A stretch of 64,000 nt of DNA from an uncultured Lachnospiraceae bacterium (GCA_910588295.1 CAJUQO010000006.1:21054-85053); one strand, 5' to 3'; shown: positions 16,446 through 26,150, counted from the first letter of the stretch. Notes: a model not told the origin generated them from the sequence alone. Numbers and translations are program-made.

Positions 16446-17918
16446 ATGGAAATGATTGAGCGATGCAACGAGACGATAAACGGGATGGTCTGGGGAGCGC
16501 CCATGCTGGTTCTTTTGGTGGCGACGGGGGTGTGGATGACCGCACGGACGGGATTTTTTCAGATTGCCCGCCTTGGACATTGGTGGAGCCGCACTGTGGG
16601 CAGTATTTTTTCGGACGCCCGGGTGACGGAGCATACGGGAGACAGTTCTATAAGCCAGTTCCAGTCCCTGTGTACGGCGCTGGCCTCCACAGTGGGTACC
16701 GGGAATATTGTGGGCGTGGCGGGAGCCGTCACCGCGGGAGGGCCGGGGGCCGTATTCTGGATGTGGGTTATCGCCTTTTTCAGTATGATGACGGAGTATG
16801 CTGAGAATGTGCTGGGGATTTACTACCGGCGTAAAAATGAGAAAGGGGAATGGACAGGGGGCGCCATGTACTACCTGCGGGACGGGCTTGGCGCAAAGAG
16901 AGGATGCAGACAGATCGGCAGCATACTGGCCGGCCTGTTTGCCTTATTTTGTTTTATGGCATCCTTTGGTATCGGGAATATGACCCAGGCCAACGCTATC
17001 GCGGCAAATCTGGCATCGGGGTTCGGTATTCCTCACGGGCTGACCGGCGTGGTATTGATGGCTTTGGCGGGCCTGGTGATTCTGGGCGGCCTGAAACGCA
17101 TTGCGGCGGTGACAGAAAAGCTGGTGCCCTTTATGGTGGTGGTCTACATGGTGGGTACCGCCATGATTTTTCTGCTGAATATTCATATGGCAGGAGAGAT
17201 TTTTTCGTCCATTTTCCACGGGGCTTTCGGCCTCAGGGCCGCCGGGGGCGGGTTCCTGGGGGCGGGAATGCGGAAGGCTATAGTTATGGGCATGAAACGG
17301 GGCGTATTCTCCAACGAGGCGGGGCTGGGTTCCTCCGTTATGGTTCATGCCAGTGCGAATGTGAAGGAACCGGTGCAGCAGGGGATGTGGGGGATCTTTG
17401 AGGTGTTTGCGGACACCATGGCCGTGTGCACGCTGACTGCCTTTGCCATCCTGTCCTCGGGCCTCGTCGATCTGGAGACCGGAGCCATCGCCGGAGGCCT
17501 GCAGCCCGCCTCTCTGGTCAGCACGGCCTTTGGCCTGTCCTTCGGCAGCTTCGGAGCCCGTTTTGTGGCAACGGCGGTGATGTTGTTTGCCTTTTCGACC
17601 ATACTGGGCTGGAGCCATTACGGCGCAACCGCCTGCGAGTACCTTTTTGGCCGGGATGCGGTGGGGGTATACCGGGTGGCTTTTATTGCCGCCGTGTGCG
17701 CCGGGGCGCTGATGAGTGAAAATCTCTCGTGGGAGATCGCCGACACCTTAAACGGCCTCATGGCCCTGCCCAACCTCATCGGCCTGCTGGCCCTCTCCGG
17801 TACGGTGGCGGCCATTACAGAGAATTATGAGCGGCGGGTATTTAAAGGATCCGGGGAGGCGCCCATGCTGTCGGCGGTTTCGGAGGGGGAGCAAAAGCCG
17901 GCGGTCCAAAAGCCGTAG
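16446..17918 (+). CDS. Sodium:alanine/glycine symporter (AGCS family)
   Basis: This 490-aa membrane protein imports alanine or glycine with sodium. AGCS signatures are clear: TALASTVGTGNIVGVAGAV near residues 76-95, GGPGAVFWMW, EYAENVLGIYYR and MKRGVFSNEAGLGS near 280. Hydrophobicity indicates about 10-11 helices. It has only a weak ribosome site (AAAGGCGG). The substrate choice between alanine, glycine and glutamine cannot be made from the sequence. Confidence 0.93.
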   Translation: MEMIERCNETINGMVWGAPMLVLLVATGVWMTARTGFFQIARLGHWWSRTVGSIFSDARVTEHTGDSSISQFQSLCTALASTVGTGNIVGVAGAVTAGGPGAVFWMWVIAFFSMMTEYAENVLGIYYRRKNEKGEWTGGAMYYLRDGLGAKRGCRQIGSILAGLFALFCFMASFGIGNMTQANAIAANLASGFGIPHGLTGVVLMALAGLVILGGLKRIAAVTEKLVPFMVVVYMVGTAMIFLLNIHMAGEIFSSIFHGAFGLRAAGGGFLGAGMRKAIVMGMKRGVFSNEAGLGSSVMVHASANVKEPVQQGMWGIFEVFADTMAVCTLTAFAILSSGLVDLETGAIAGGLQPASLVSTAFGLSFGSFGARFVATAVMLFAFSTILGWSHYGATACEYLFGRDAVGVYRVAFIAAVCAGALMSENLSWEIADTLNGLMALPNLIGLLALSGTVAAITENYERRVFKGSGEAPMLSAVSEGEQKPAVQKP

Positions 17919-17935
17919 AGCTTTTCCATAGTCTT

Positions 17936-18142
17936 TTACAATTCTTCTGCCATGCAGGCATGTGCTTTCGTCTTCCTGCTGTAGCTGATCCCCACAGCCA
18001 AAATCTTACCGGTATACCTTGGCTTTTCACCAAGCTTTCCTTTCAGGCGCAGGGCGTAATTTCTTTTGTTCCGGGGTCGGCCTGGCCAAATGCCGCGGCC
18101 CGCATATGAAAATACGTCAATATCACAAGGGTCTTTTCTCAA
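17936..18142 (-). pseudogene. C-terminal gene fragment, possibly of an AAA-ATPase/PD-(D/E)XK protein
   Basis: An open frame ending GKILAVGISYSRKTKAHACM resembles the last strand of the large AAA-ATPase plus PD-(D/E)XK nuclease-like proteins abundant in gut Clostridia, whose C-termini read LAVGISYxxKTKxH. There is no ribosome site, and upstream residues do not match, so only about 40 residues look inherited. The family call is tentative. Confidence 0.35.
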
Positions 18143-18222
18143 AAAAATATCAATTTTTTATAAAAGCATATATCACCAAAAACTCTCAACACTGTTGGGG
18201 GTTTTCTCATTTGGATAAAGAA

Positions 18223-18251
18223 TTGTATTTTGCAAAAAAGAATGGTAGTAT
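18223..18251 (+). promoter_or_regulatory. glnA promoter
   Basis: TTGTAT, 17-base spacer, TAGTAT, about 40 bases before glnA. A small hairpin (AAAACTCTCAACA with TGTTGGGGGTTTT, 18178-18204) lies just upstream and could terminate earlier transcription. Confidence 0.55.
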
Positions 18252-18290
18252 AAGAACGAAACAGGGAGCCCGGACAGGAGGTAGGAGTTA

Positions 18291-19631
18291 ATGGCTGTAT
18301 ATAATAAGGAAGATATTTTCAGGATGGTAGAGGAGGAGGACGTGGAGTTTATCCGCCTACAGTTCACAGATATGTTTGGGAGTCTGAAAAATATGGCGGT
18401 CACTGTGGGCCAGCTGGAAAGAGTCCTGGACAACCAGTGTATGTTCGACGGCTCGGCGGTGCAGGGGTTTGCGCGGGTGGAGGAGTCAGATATGGTTCTG
18501 CGTCCGGATCTGGACACGTTCAGCATTTTTCCCTGGCGTCCACAGCAGGGCAAAGTAGCCAGGCTGATCTGCAATGTGTACCGCCGTGACGGCGCTCCCT
18601 TTGAGGGGGATTCCCGCTATATATTGAAGAAAGTGGTGCGGGAGGCCCGTGAGATGGGATATCATTTTAAAGTAGGGCCGGAACTGGAGTTTTTTCTTTT
18701 TGAGAGCGACGAGCACGGTAAGCCGGAGATACGCACTTACGAGAAAGCGGGATATTTTGACGTCGGCCCCGCGGATACGGGAGAGAATTTTCGCAGGGAT
18801 ATGGTGCTGGCCCTAGAGGATATGGGCTATCAGGTGGAGGCAACCCACCATGAGGCAGCCCCCGGCCAGCATGAGATTGATTTCAGATATGATTCCGCCC
18901 TGCGGACGGCGGACAGCCTGATGACGTACAAGATGGCTATCCGCACCATAGCTAAAGGGCATGGCATGTATGCGTCTTTCATGCCGAAACCCATCACCGG
19001 CATCAATGGTTCCGGCATGCATCTGAATATGTCCCTCCATGACGGGGAGGGCGCCAACCTGTTCCGGGACGGGGCGGATGAAAAAGGGCTGAGTAAAGAA
19101 GCTTATTGGTTTATCGGCGGTCTTTTGAAACATATCAAAGGAATGTCAGCGGTGTTAAATCCGTTGGTGAATTCTTATAAACGCCTGGTGCCGGGGTATG
19201 AGGCGCCGGTGTATCTGGCCTGGTCGTCCCAGAACAGGAGCCCCCTCATCCGGATACCTGCCGTGGGGCCCGGGGGTGTGGGTACCAGGATCGAACTTAG
19301 GAATCCCGATCCGTCTGCCAATCCTTATATTGCGCTGGCTCTCTGTCTGGCCGCGGGGCTTTCCGGCATACAGGAACAGATCCTGCCTCCCCCGGAGGTG
19401 GCAGGCAATCTGTATCAGATGGGCCGGCAGGATGAGGAGGAGCTGGGCCTGGAGAAACTGCCCATGAGCCTGGGGGAAGCCATCGCGGAGATGGAGAAGG
19501 ATGCGTTTGTGCTTTCGGTGCTGGGAAAAGAGTACAGCGGAAGCTATCTGAAAGTAAAAAAGCAGGAGTGGAGGACGTATCAGCAGCAGGTCACGCCGTG
19601 GGAGATTGAAGAATATCTGTATAATGTGTGA
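18291..19631 (+). CDS. glnA: Glutamine synthetase, type I
   Basis: This 446-aa enzyme makes glutamine from glutamate, ammonia and ATP. Motifs visible are FTDMFGSLKN at the start, the metal site VGPELEFFLF near residue 137, HHEAAPGQHEID near 186, NGSGMHLNMSL near 241, and NSYKRLVPGYEAP followed by NRSPLIRIP in the active site. Length is that of the short Gram-positive GSI-alpha type, which lacks the adenylylation loop. GGAGGTAGGAG precedes the ATG. The next gene encodes an ANTAR-type regulator. Confidence 0.96.
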   Translation: MAVYNKEDIFRMVEEEDVEFIRLQFTDMFGSLKNMAVTVGQLERVLDNQCMFDGSAVQGFARVEESDMVLRPDLDTFSIFPWRPQQGKVARLICNVYRRDGAPFEGDSRYILKKVVREAREMGYHFKVGPELEFFLFESDEHGKPEIRTYEKAGYFDVGPADTGENFRRDMVLALEDMGYQVEATHHEAAPGQHEIDFRYDSALRTADSLMTYKMAIRTIAKGHGMYASFMPKPITGINGSGMHLNMSLHDGEGANLFRDGADEKGLSKEAYWFIGGLLKHIKGMSAVLNPLVNSYKRLVPGYEAPVYLAWSSQNRSPLIRIPAVGPGGVGTRIELRNPDPSANPYIALALCLAAGLSGIQEQILPPPEVAGNLYQMGRQDEEELGLEKLPMSLGEAIAEMEKDAFVLSVLGKEYSGSYLKVKKQEWRTYQQQVTPWEIEEYLYNV

Positions 19632-19712
19632 TAGTTGCGTGCTGGTCTGCGGACAACCGGGAGCAGCTGAATGGGCTTTCTGTGGTATGCATAGAGAAGG
19701 GGAGGCGTGAAG

Positions 19713-20261
19713 GTGGGCAATATAATTGTGGTATTTCCCCGGCTGGAAGATGCGAAAAGTATGAAAAACCTGCTTGTCCGCCATGGATTTTCCGTTCAGT
19801 ATATCTGTACCACCGGCAGCCAGGCCCTAGAGTGCATGGACAGTCTCCACGGGGGCATTGTGATATCGGGATATAAGCTGCCGGACATGGTATATCATCA
19901 TCTCCACGGGGCTATGCCGCCGGGGTTTGAGATGCTTTTAGTGGCTTCCGGGAAGGTGATCGGCGGAGGCGTGGCCAGAGAGATTCCTTCGGTGCAGATG
20001 CCTCTGAAGGTTCATGAACTCCTGCAGGCGGTGGAGGCTATGGAAAGCCGGATGGGCCGCGCAAAGAAAATGCGGGGACAGCCGCCCAGGGAGAGAAATC
20101 CGGAGGAACAGGCCATGATCGACAGGGCGAAGCGGCTGCTGATGGAGCGGAAGCATTTCACGGAACGGGAAGCACATCGGTATCTGCAGAAACGCAGCAT
20201 GGACAGCGGGAATTCACTGGCAGAGACGGCGGGGATGGTGCTGTGCATAATGGAGGGGTAA
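19713..20261 (+). CDS. ANTAR-domain response regulator
   Basis: This 182-aa protein has a divergent receiver-like N-terminus (GNIIVVFPRLEDAKSMKNLL) and a C-terminal ANTAR RNA-binding domain at about residues 125-180 (MIDRAKRLLMERKHFTEREAHRYLQKRSMD). ANTAR proteins act as antiterminators by binding paired hairpins in target leaders, and in Clostridia this type sits beside glnA in nitrogen control. The usual phospho-acceptor Asp is not obvious. The start GTG at 19713 was chosen because GGGGAGG lies 7 bases upstream; GTG 19707 would be too close. No typical two-hairpin ANTAR target was found in the glnA leader. Confidence 0.85.
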   Translation: MGNIIVVFPRLEDAKSMKNLLVRHGFSVQYICTTGSQALECMDSLHGGIVISGYKLPDMVYHHLHGAMPPGFEMLLVASGKVIGGGVAREIPSVQMPLKVHELLQAVEAMESRMGRAKKMRGQPPRERNPEEQAMIDRAKRLLMERKHFTEREAHRYLQKRSMDSGNSLAETAGMVLCIMEG

Positions 20262-20366
20262 CGGCGGATGCCGCCGTGTCCCATCGGTATATCCTGGCCG
20301 GATTGGCATGGCGGCTGTAAACGGCAGGCAGGGTGGCCGGAGTGGTTTGGGAGGAGGACAGGGATT

Positions 20367-21203
20367 ATGAAATTTACGAAGATGCATGGGATTGGCAATG
20401 ATTATGTATATGTAAATTGTTTTAAAGAACGGGTGGAGAATCCCGGGGAGACGGCGATACGGGTCAGCGACAGGCATTTCGGGATCGGGTCGGACGGCCT
20501 GATTTTGATCAAACCGTCGGAGAAGGCGGATTTCGAGATGGCTATGTATAATGCCGACGGCTCGGAGGGGGCCATGTGCGGCAATGGGATCCGCTGTGTG
20601 GCAAAGTACGTGTATGACTACGGCCTGACGGATCAGACCAGGATCAGCGTGGACACAAAGAGTGGGGTTAAAATTCTGGATCTGACGATCGGGGAGGACG
20701 GCCGGGTATCCCTGGTTCGGGTGAATATGGGCAGCCCGGAGCTTACGGCGTCCAGGATCCCCATTGTGTCGGAGCGGGAGCAGGTCATTGCCGAGCCCAT
20801 TGAGGTGGGCGGCGTGATTTACGCCATGACCGGGGTTTCCATGGGGAATCCCCATGCGGTGGTTTACCTGGAGGATGTGAAGGGGCTGGACATTGAGAAG
20901 ACCGGGCCGCTGTTCGAGCACCATGAGCGTTTTCCGGACAGGATCAATACAGAGTTTATCCGGGTAATAGACCGCGGAAATCTGGAGATGCGGGTATGGG
21001 AGCGGGGCTCGGGAGAGACGCTGGCCTGCGGAACCGGGGCCTGTGCCGCGGCGGTGGCTTCGATGTTGAATGGCTATACAGAAGACGAGGTGACGGTGCA
21101 CCTGCTGGGCGGGGATCTGCGGATCCGCTGGGATCGGGAGGAAAACCTGGTGTATATGACCGGGCCTGCGGCGGTGGCCTTTGAAGGAGAGATTGATCTG
21201 TGA
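20367..21203 (+). CDS. dapF: Diaminopimelate epimerase
   Basis: This 278-aa enzyme converts LL- to meso-diaminopimelate for lysine and peptidoglycan. Both catalytic cysteines are present: NADGSEGAMCGNGIRC near residue 73, and LACGTGACAAAVAS near 219. It starts MKFTKMHGIGNDY, as usual. GGAGGA precedes the ATG at 20367; an earlier in-frame start would add 33 unlikely residues. Confidence 0.96.
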   Translation: MKFTKMHGIGNDYVYVNCFKERVENPGETAIRVSDRHFGIGSDGLILIKPSEKADFEMAMYNADGSEGAMCGNGIRCVAKYVYDYGLTDQTRISVDTKSGVKILDLTIGEDGRVSLVRVNMGSPELTASRIPIVSEREQVIAEPIEVGGVIYAMTGVSMGNPHAVVYLEDVKGLDIEKTGPLFEHHERFPDRINTEFIRVIDRGNLEMRVWERGSGETLACGTGACAAAVASMLNGYTEDEVTVHLLGGDLRIRWDREENLVYMTGPAAVAFEGEIDL

Positions 21204-21246
21204 CGGCGTGTTTCGGTAATGATCGGAGCGGGGAGGAGGAGAGAGT

Positions 21247-22449
21247 TTGGCCAGAAGATGTGTAATTTGCGAGGGAAGGATTGTCACCGGGCGATGCCAG
21301 GATTGTGGGATGGATTACAGCCGCATGGCGGAGCATAAGTATCGGCTGAACGAGGACTGCGGGTCATACAGTTCGGAGGTCCGGGAACAGAAGAAGGATT
21401 ATGAGCGGACTCTTTTGGGGAAGGAAGAGAAGGCTGCGGGCCGGAACGGCGGGAAGACAGGACAGCGGGCAGATGCATCAGGAAACAGACAGGCCGGGAG
21501 ACCGTCAGGCAGTAACGGAAACGGCACGAAGAAGCCGCCGGCCGGTTATGGGCGGGCGCAGATGAAAAACGGTGAAACAGGCCGCCGGCCGGTTTCCGTG
21601 ATCAAATGGGTTGTGGCCGTGTGGGTCGTCTTGGGAATTTTGTCCGGTATCGTGACAGAGTTTCCGGACTTGTTTTCCGGATTTGGAAAAAAAGCGGAGC
21701 AGGCGGCGGACTGGCTGGATGAAAACACCGGCATAGAGGTAGACATCGGCGATGATCCGGAGGAAGATATGGATTTTGAAGCCTCAGAAAATGAGGCGGC
21801 GACCACGGAGGGTCTCTATGAGTTTGTGAAGAGCGAGATGCCGGCGGACGGGACAGCATGGTCGGTATTCCTGACGGCGGGGTATTACACGGTCGGTGAA
21901 ACGATCCCCCAGGGAACCTATCAGGTAAGGGTATCGGAGGGCAAGGGCAGCCTCCATGTGGAGGGCAAGGGCAGCCTCCATGTGGAGGACGAGGACAATG
22001 CCATCTGGTATTACAGTTGGCTGGAGCCCGGGAACGAGGTGGAAGATCTGCGCCTGTATCCCGGCGCCCGGGTAACGGTGGAGGACGGCTGCGAGCTGGA
22101 ATTTGAGGCGGAGAACGCCCGGCCGGAGGCGCTTAAGCCCTATGCGGCGGATCCATCTCTGGAGGATGTGGAGGTGTTTGCAGGCGAGGCGTACCTGGTA
22201 GGGACCGATATTGCTCCCGGCAGGTATGACGTACAGTATGTCCCGGATGGGGACACCGGAATCGCGGATCTTCGGGTGGAAACAAAAGACGGGGATCCGC
22301 GGATGATTTTTCTCTCCGATTGCGGCCCAGATGAGGGATACCGGGACGTGTTCCACAATCTGACTCTGGCCGAGGGAGAGACCGTGGTGCTGGAGGGGGT
22401 CATGGAAAACGATATGGTTTACCTGCTGCCGGAGCTGGCGTTTCCGTGA
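21247..22449 (+). CDS. Zinc-ribbon, single-helix protein with repeated beta-sheet C-terminal domains
   Basis: This is a 400-aa protein of unknown function. A zinc ribbon (CVICEGRIVTGRCQDCG) starts at residue 5. A basic, low-complexity linker spans about 40-115. A transmembrane helix at about 119-138 (VIKWVVAVWVVLGIL) leads to an external part with two related units: YTVGETIPQGTYQV near 217, and YLVGTDIAPGRYDV near 318. The C-terminal part contains a perfect 24-bp tandem duplication (21937-21984) that repeats EGKGSLHV. The start is TTG, with GGGGAGGAGGAG upstream. A role at the cell surface is inferred only from topology. Confidence 0.75.
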   Translation: MARRCVICEGRIVTGRCQDCGMDYSRMAEHKYRLNEDCGSYSSEVREQKKDYERTLLGKEEKAAGRNGGKTGQRADASGNRQAGRPSGSNGNGTKKPPAGYGRAQMKNGETGRRPVSVIKWVVAVWVVLGILSGIVTEFPDLFSGFGKKAEQAADWLDENTGIEVDIGDDPEEDMDFEASENEAATTEGLYEFVKSEMPADGTAWSVFLTAGYYTVGETIPQGTYQVRVSEGKGSLHVEGKGSLHVEDEDNAIWYYSWLEPGNEVEDLRLYPGARVTVEDGCELEFEAENARPEALKPYAADPSLEDVEVFAGEAYLVGTDIAPGRYDVQYVPDGDTGIADLRVETKDGDPRMIFLSDCGPDEGYRDVFHNLTLAEGETVVLEGVMENDMVYLLPELAFP

Positions 22450-22524
22450 GGGGTATGTGCAGCAGGGTAAAAGCAGTCAGGCCGGCTGCCGGCCATGGCC
22501 GCCGCGGGATGAAAGGAGAAAAAT

Positions 22525-22818
22525 ATGGCAAATGTGATCAGTGACGAGACGATCGAATATGTGGGCATTCTGGCCAAGCTGGAGCTGTCTCCCAAGGAGA
22601 AGGAGGCGGCCAAAAAGGATATGGGCCGTATGCTGGATTATATAGACAAGTTAAATGAGCTGGATACATCGGGCGTAGAGCCCATGTCCCATGTGTTCCC
22701 GGTGCATAATGTATTCCGGGAGGACGTGGTGACGAACGGGGACGACAGGGAGCAGATGCTGGCGAACGCGCCGGAGGCGAAAGACGGGCAGTATCAGGTG
22801 CCGCGGACAGTGGAGTAG
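22525..22818 (+). CDS. gatC: Asp-tRNA(Asn)/Glu-tRNA(Gln) amidotransferase subunit C
   Basis: This 97-aa subunit stabilises GatA-GatB in the complex that makes Gln-tRNA(Gln) and Asn-tRNA(Asn) by transamidation. It shows ISDETIEYVGILAKLELS at the start, then MLDYIDKLNELDT and VEPMSHVFP. AAAGGAG precedes the ATG, and gatA starts 9 bases after its stop. Confidence 0.95.
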   Translation: MANVISDETIEYVGILAKLELSPKEKEAAKKDMGRMLDYIDKLNELDTSGVEPMSHVFPVHNVFREDVVTNGDDREQMLANAPEAKDGQYQVPRTVE

Positions 22819-22827
22819 GAGGAGAAC

Positions 22828-24324
22828 ATGGATCTATTGCAGGTGACTGCCCTGGAGCTGGGCAGGAAGATCAGGGATAAGGAAATTACGGCTGTGGAGG
22901 CCGCGGAGGCTTCTCTGGCGCAGATACGGAAGGTGGAAGATACGGTACATGCCTATGTGACCGTGGATGAGGAAGGGGCCCTACTGCGGGCCAGACAGGT
23001 GCAGGAGAAGATCGAGGCCGGGGAGCTTGCCGGTCCCCTGGCGGGGGTGCCGGTGGCGGTGAAAGATAATATGTGCACGAAGGGAATGCGCACCACCTGT
23101 AGCTCCCGGATCCTGGAGAATTTTGTGCCCACCTACGATGCGGACGCGGTGGAGCGTCTGGCGGATGCGGGGGCCGTGATCCTGGGGAAGACGAACATGG
23201 ACGAGTTTGCCATGGGTTCCACCACGGAGACCTCGGCTTTCGGCGTGACCAGGAATCCCTGGAACCCGGCGCATGTGCCGGGGGGCTCCTCCGGGGGCTC
23301 CTGTGCGGCGGTGGCGGCCGGGGAGTGTTTCCTGGCCCTGGGGTCGGATACGGGTGGATCGATCCGCCAGCCCAGTTCTTTCTGCGGCGTGACGGGTATC
23401 AAACCCACCTACGGGACGGTGTCCCGGTATGGGCTGATCGCCTACGGATCCTCCCTGGACCAGATCGGCCCGGTGGGCCGGGATGTGGCGGACTGCGCAG
23501 CCATGCTGGAAGTGCTGGCGGCCCATGACCGCAGGGACAGCACCTCGGTGGCGCGGGAGGATACGGATTTCACAGCGGCCCTTGCAGACGATGTGAAAGG
23601 AATGCGCATCGGTATTTCCCGGGATTATCTGGGGGAGGGCCTGGATCCCGAAGTGCGCCAGGCGGTGCTTGAAGCCGCCCGGGTACTGGAGGATCGGGGG
23701 GCCGTGGTGGAGCAGTTTGATTTAAGCCTGGTGGAATACGCGATACCGGCCTATTATGTCATCGCCTCGGCGGAGGCCAGCTCCAACCTGTCCCGGTTTG
23801 ACGGCGTAAAGTACGGCTACCGCTGCGGGGATTACGAGGGGCTTCACAATATGTACAAAAAGACCCGCTCCGAGGGCTTCGGCCCTGAGGTGAAGCGCCG
23901 GATCATGCTGGGCTCCTTTGTCTTAAGCTCCGGCTATTACGATGCCTATTATCTGAAAGCCCTGCGTACCAAGGCGCTGATCAAAAAAGCCTTTGACGAG
24001 GCGTTTGCCAAATATGACGTGATCCTGGGCCCGGCGGCGCCTTACACCGCGCCGCGGTTGGGCGAATCTTTGAGGGATCCGATCCAGATGTATCTGGGGG
24101 ATATCTATACGATCTCCGTAAATCTGGCCGGCCTGCCGGGCATGACGGTTCCCTGCGGCATGGACGCGAAGGGGCTGCCCATCGGCCTGCAGCTCATCGG
24201 GGACTGCTTTAAGGAGAAAAATATCCTCCGGGCGGGTTATGCCTTTGAAAGGGCCAGGGGACGGGCGCCTCTGGCGGATGCAGACCGTCTGGCAGCGGAA
24301 AGGAAAGGAGGCGAGGTGAGATGA
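22828..24324 (+). CDS. gatA: Asp-tRNA(Asn)/Glu-tRNA(Gln) amidotransferase subunit A
   Basis: This 498-aa amidase subunit releases ammonia from glutamine. It has the amidase signature PGGSSGGSCAAVAAGE near residue 151, with the Ser-cisSer-Lys triad: Lys in VAVKDNMCTKG near 75, and the serines in GSDTGGSIRQPSSFCG near 171. GGAGGAG precedes the ATG. The last four bases overlap the start of gatB. Confidence 0.97.
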   Translation: MDLLQVTALELGRKIRDKEITAVEAAEASLAQIRKVEDTVHAYVTVDEEGALLRARQVQEKIEAGELAGPLAGVPVAVKDNMCTKGMRTTCSSRILENFVPTYDADAVERLADAGAVILGKTNMDEFAMGSTTETSAFGVTRNPWNPAHVPGGSSGGSCAAVAAGECFLALGSDTGGSIRQPSSFCGVTGIKPTYGTVSRYGLIAYGSSLDQIGPVGRDVADCAAMLEVLAAHDRRDSTSVAREDTDFTAALADDVKGMRIGISRDYLGEGLDPEVRQAVLEAARVLEDRGAVVEQFDLSLVEYAIPAYYVIASAEASSNLSRFDGVKYGYRCGDYEGLHNMYKKTRSEGFGPEVKRRIMLGSFVLSSGYYDAYYLKALRTKALIKKAFDEAFAKYDVILGPAAPYTAPRLGESLRDPIQMYLGDIYTISVNLAGLPGMTVPCGMDAKGLPIGLQLIGDCFKEKNILRAGYAFERARGRAPLADADRLAAERKGGEVR

Positions 24325-25772
24325 GCAGACAGTATGAAACCGTGATCGGCCTGGAAGTCCATGTGGAGCTGGCAACCAGGACAAAGATCTTCTGCGGCTG
24401 TTCTACTGCTTTCGGCGGCGCGCCGAACACCCACACCTGCCCGGTGTGCACCGGTATGCCCGGTTCCCTGCCCGTCTTAAATAAGCGGGTGGTGGAGCTG
24501 GCCCTGGCCGTGGGCCTGGCCACAAACTGCCGGATCAACCAGTACTGCAAATTTGACCGGAAGAATTATTTTTACCCGGACAATCCCCAGAATTACCAGA
24601 TCTCCCAGCTCTATCTGCCCATTTGCCACGACGGCGGCGTGGAGATCGAGACGGCCGACGGCGGGAAGAAGACCGTGGGTATCCATGAGATTCATATGGA
24701 GGAGGACGCGGGCAAGCTGATCCACGACGAGTGGGAGGATTGTTCCCTGGTGGATTTCAACCGTAGCGGCGTGCCCCTGATCGAGATCGTGTCGGAGCCG
24801 GATATGCGCGGCGCCGACGAGGTGATCGCCTATCTGGATAAGCTGCGGCTGATCATCCAGTACCTGGGAGCTTCGGACTGCAAGCTTCAGGAGGGCTCCA
24901 TGCGGGCCGATGTCAACCTGTCCGTCCGGGAGGCGGGGGCGAAGGAGTTCGGCACCCGCACGGAGATGAAGAACCTGAATTCCTTTAAGGCCATCGCCAG
25001 GGCCATTGAGGGGGAACGGACCCGCCAGATCGATTTGCTGGAGTCGGGACGGCCGGTGATCCAGGAGACCCGCCGCTGGGACGATGTGAAGGAGTACTCC
25101 TATGCCATGCGATCTAAAGAGGACGCTCAGGATTACCGCTATTTCCCGGATCCGGATCTTGCGCCGGTGGTGATTTCCGACGAGATGATCCGCAGGATCC
25201 GTGGGCAGCAGCCGGAATTCCGGACGGAGAAAAAAGCCCGGTATGTAAAGGAATTCGGCCTGCCGGAATATGATGCGGACATCCTCACCGGAACGAAAAA
25301 ACTGGCAGACATTTTTGAAGAGGCCGCGGCAGTGTGCCATAAACCCAAGAAGGTGTCCAACTGGCTGATGGTGGAGACTATGCGGCTTCTGAAAGATCGG
25401 GAGATGGATGCGGACCGGATCACCTTTTCGCCGGAGCATTTGGCGCAGCTGATCGATCTGGTGGAAGCGGGAACGGTGAACAGTTCCGTGGCCAAGGAAG
25501 TGTTCGAGAAGATTTTTGACGAAGATGTGGATCCGGAGCGGTATGTGGAGGAACACGGCCTGAAAATGGAAAACGACACGGACGCCCTGCGGAAGACCAT
25601 CGCGGGGGTGGTGGAAGCCAATCCCCAGTCCGTGGCGGATTACCGGGCAGGCAAGAAGAAGGCCATGGGCTTTTTGGTGGGCCAGGCCATGAAGGCCACC
25701 GGGGGCAAAGCCAATCCGGCTGCCATTAACCAGATCTTGAGAGAGATATTGGAGGAGGAAACATGTGAATAA
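24321..25772 (+). CDS. gatB: Asp-tRNA(Asn)/Glu-tRNA(Gln) amidotransferase subunit B
   Basis: This 483-aa subunit binds the mischarged tRNA, activates it with ATP and receives ammonia from GatA. It has the typical YETVIGLEVHVEL start, the zinc site CGCSTAFGGAPNTHTCPVC, the YFYPDNPQNYQISQ segment near residue 77, EEDAGKL, and a C-terminal GatB/YqeY tail domain (about 330-480). It overlaps gatA by 4 bases, and AAAGGAGGCGAG precedes the start. Confidence 0.97.
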   Translation: MSRQYETVIGLEVHVELATRTKIFCGCSTAFGGAPNTHTCPVCTGMPGSLPVLNKRVVELALAVGLATNCRINQYCKFDRKNYFYPDNPQNYQISQLYLPICHDGGVEIETADGGKKTVGIHEIHMEEDAGKLIHDEWEDCSLVDFNRSGVPLIEIVSEPDMRGADEVIAYLDKLRLIIQYLGASDCKLQEGSMRADVNLSVREAGAKEFGTRTEMKNLNSFKAIARAIEGERTRQIDLLESGRPVIQETRRWDDVKEYSYAMRSKEDAQDYRYFPDPDLAPVVISDEMIRRIRGQQPEFRTEKKARYVKEFGLPEYDADILTGTKKLADIFEEAAAVCHKPKKVSNWLMVETMRLLKDREMDADRITFSPEHLAQLIDLVEAGTVNSSVAKEVFEKIFDEDVDPERYVEEHGLKMENDTDALRKTIAGVVEANPQSVADYRAGKKKAMGFLVGQAMKATGGKANPAAINQILREILEEETCE

Positions 25773-25874
25773 ATGCAGATACCCCCATTAATTTGAACCG
25801 ATCCGGCTGGGGGCTGCACTAGTTTATGGCCGGCCCGGACTTCCCCAACAAGCTGCGGGCCGGGAAGGAACAGG

Positions 25875-26033
25875 ATGTACGTCGTGGGTATGCGTGCTCT
25901 GGAGGAGGATATGCGCGCCCTCAATGACTGTGCGCCGGAGTTCTATCCCATCGGAGACTGCATCAGCCCCAGGAACATCGCCGCGGCGGTGACGGAGGGG
26001 TATATGACAGCGAGAAATATTGGAAGATGCTGA
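25875..26033 (+). pseudogene. C-terminal remnant of an Old Yellow Enzyme-type flavin oxidoreductase
   Basis: The 52 codons end APEFYPIGDCISPRNIAAAV and then GYMTARNIGR before the stop, which matches the FAD-domain end of NADH:flavin oxidoreductases and 2,4-dienoyl-CoA reductase-like enzymes (EFYxIGDCxxPKNI). Full proteins have about 650 residues. There is no ribosome site. It is a scrap between gatB and nrdD. Confidence 0.65.
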
Positions 26034-26052
26034 CTCTTTTTGCGGATGTTTT

Positions 26053-26084
26053 GCCCCCGGACCGAGAGGCCGGGGGCGTATTTT
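26053..26084 (+). terminator. Intrinsic terminator after the oxidoreductase remnant
   Basis: GCCCCCGG and CCGGGGGC form an 8-bp GC stem with a 9-base loop, followed by GTATTTTG. It probably ends gatCAB transcription. Confidence 0.72.
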
Positions 26085-26150
26085 GTCGAAGGAAATTACC
26101 GTAAAAAAACACACGAATTTCTTTGCAATCTTTGTGAGGGTTTGACAAAA

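Noticed and set aside
18178..18204. Riboswitch or ANTAR target in the glnA leader
   Set aside because: Only one simple hairpin is present, upstream of the promoter; no paired hairpins of ANTAR type.
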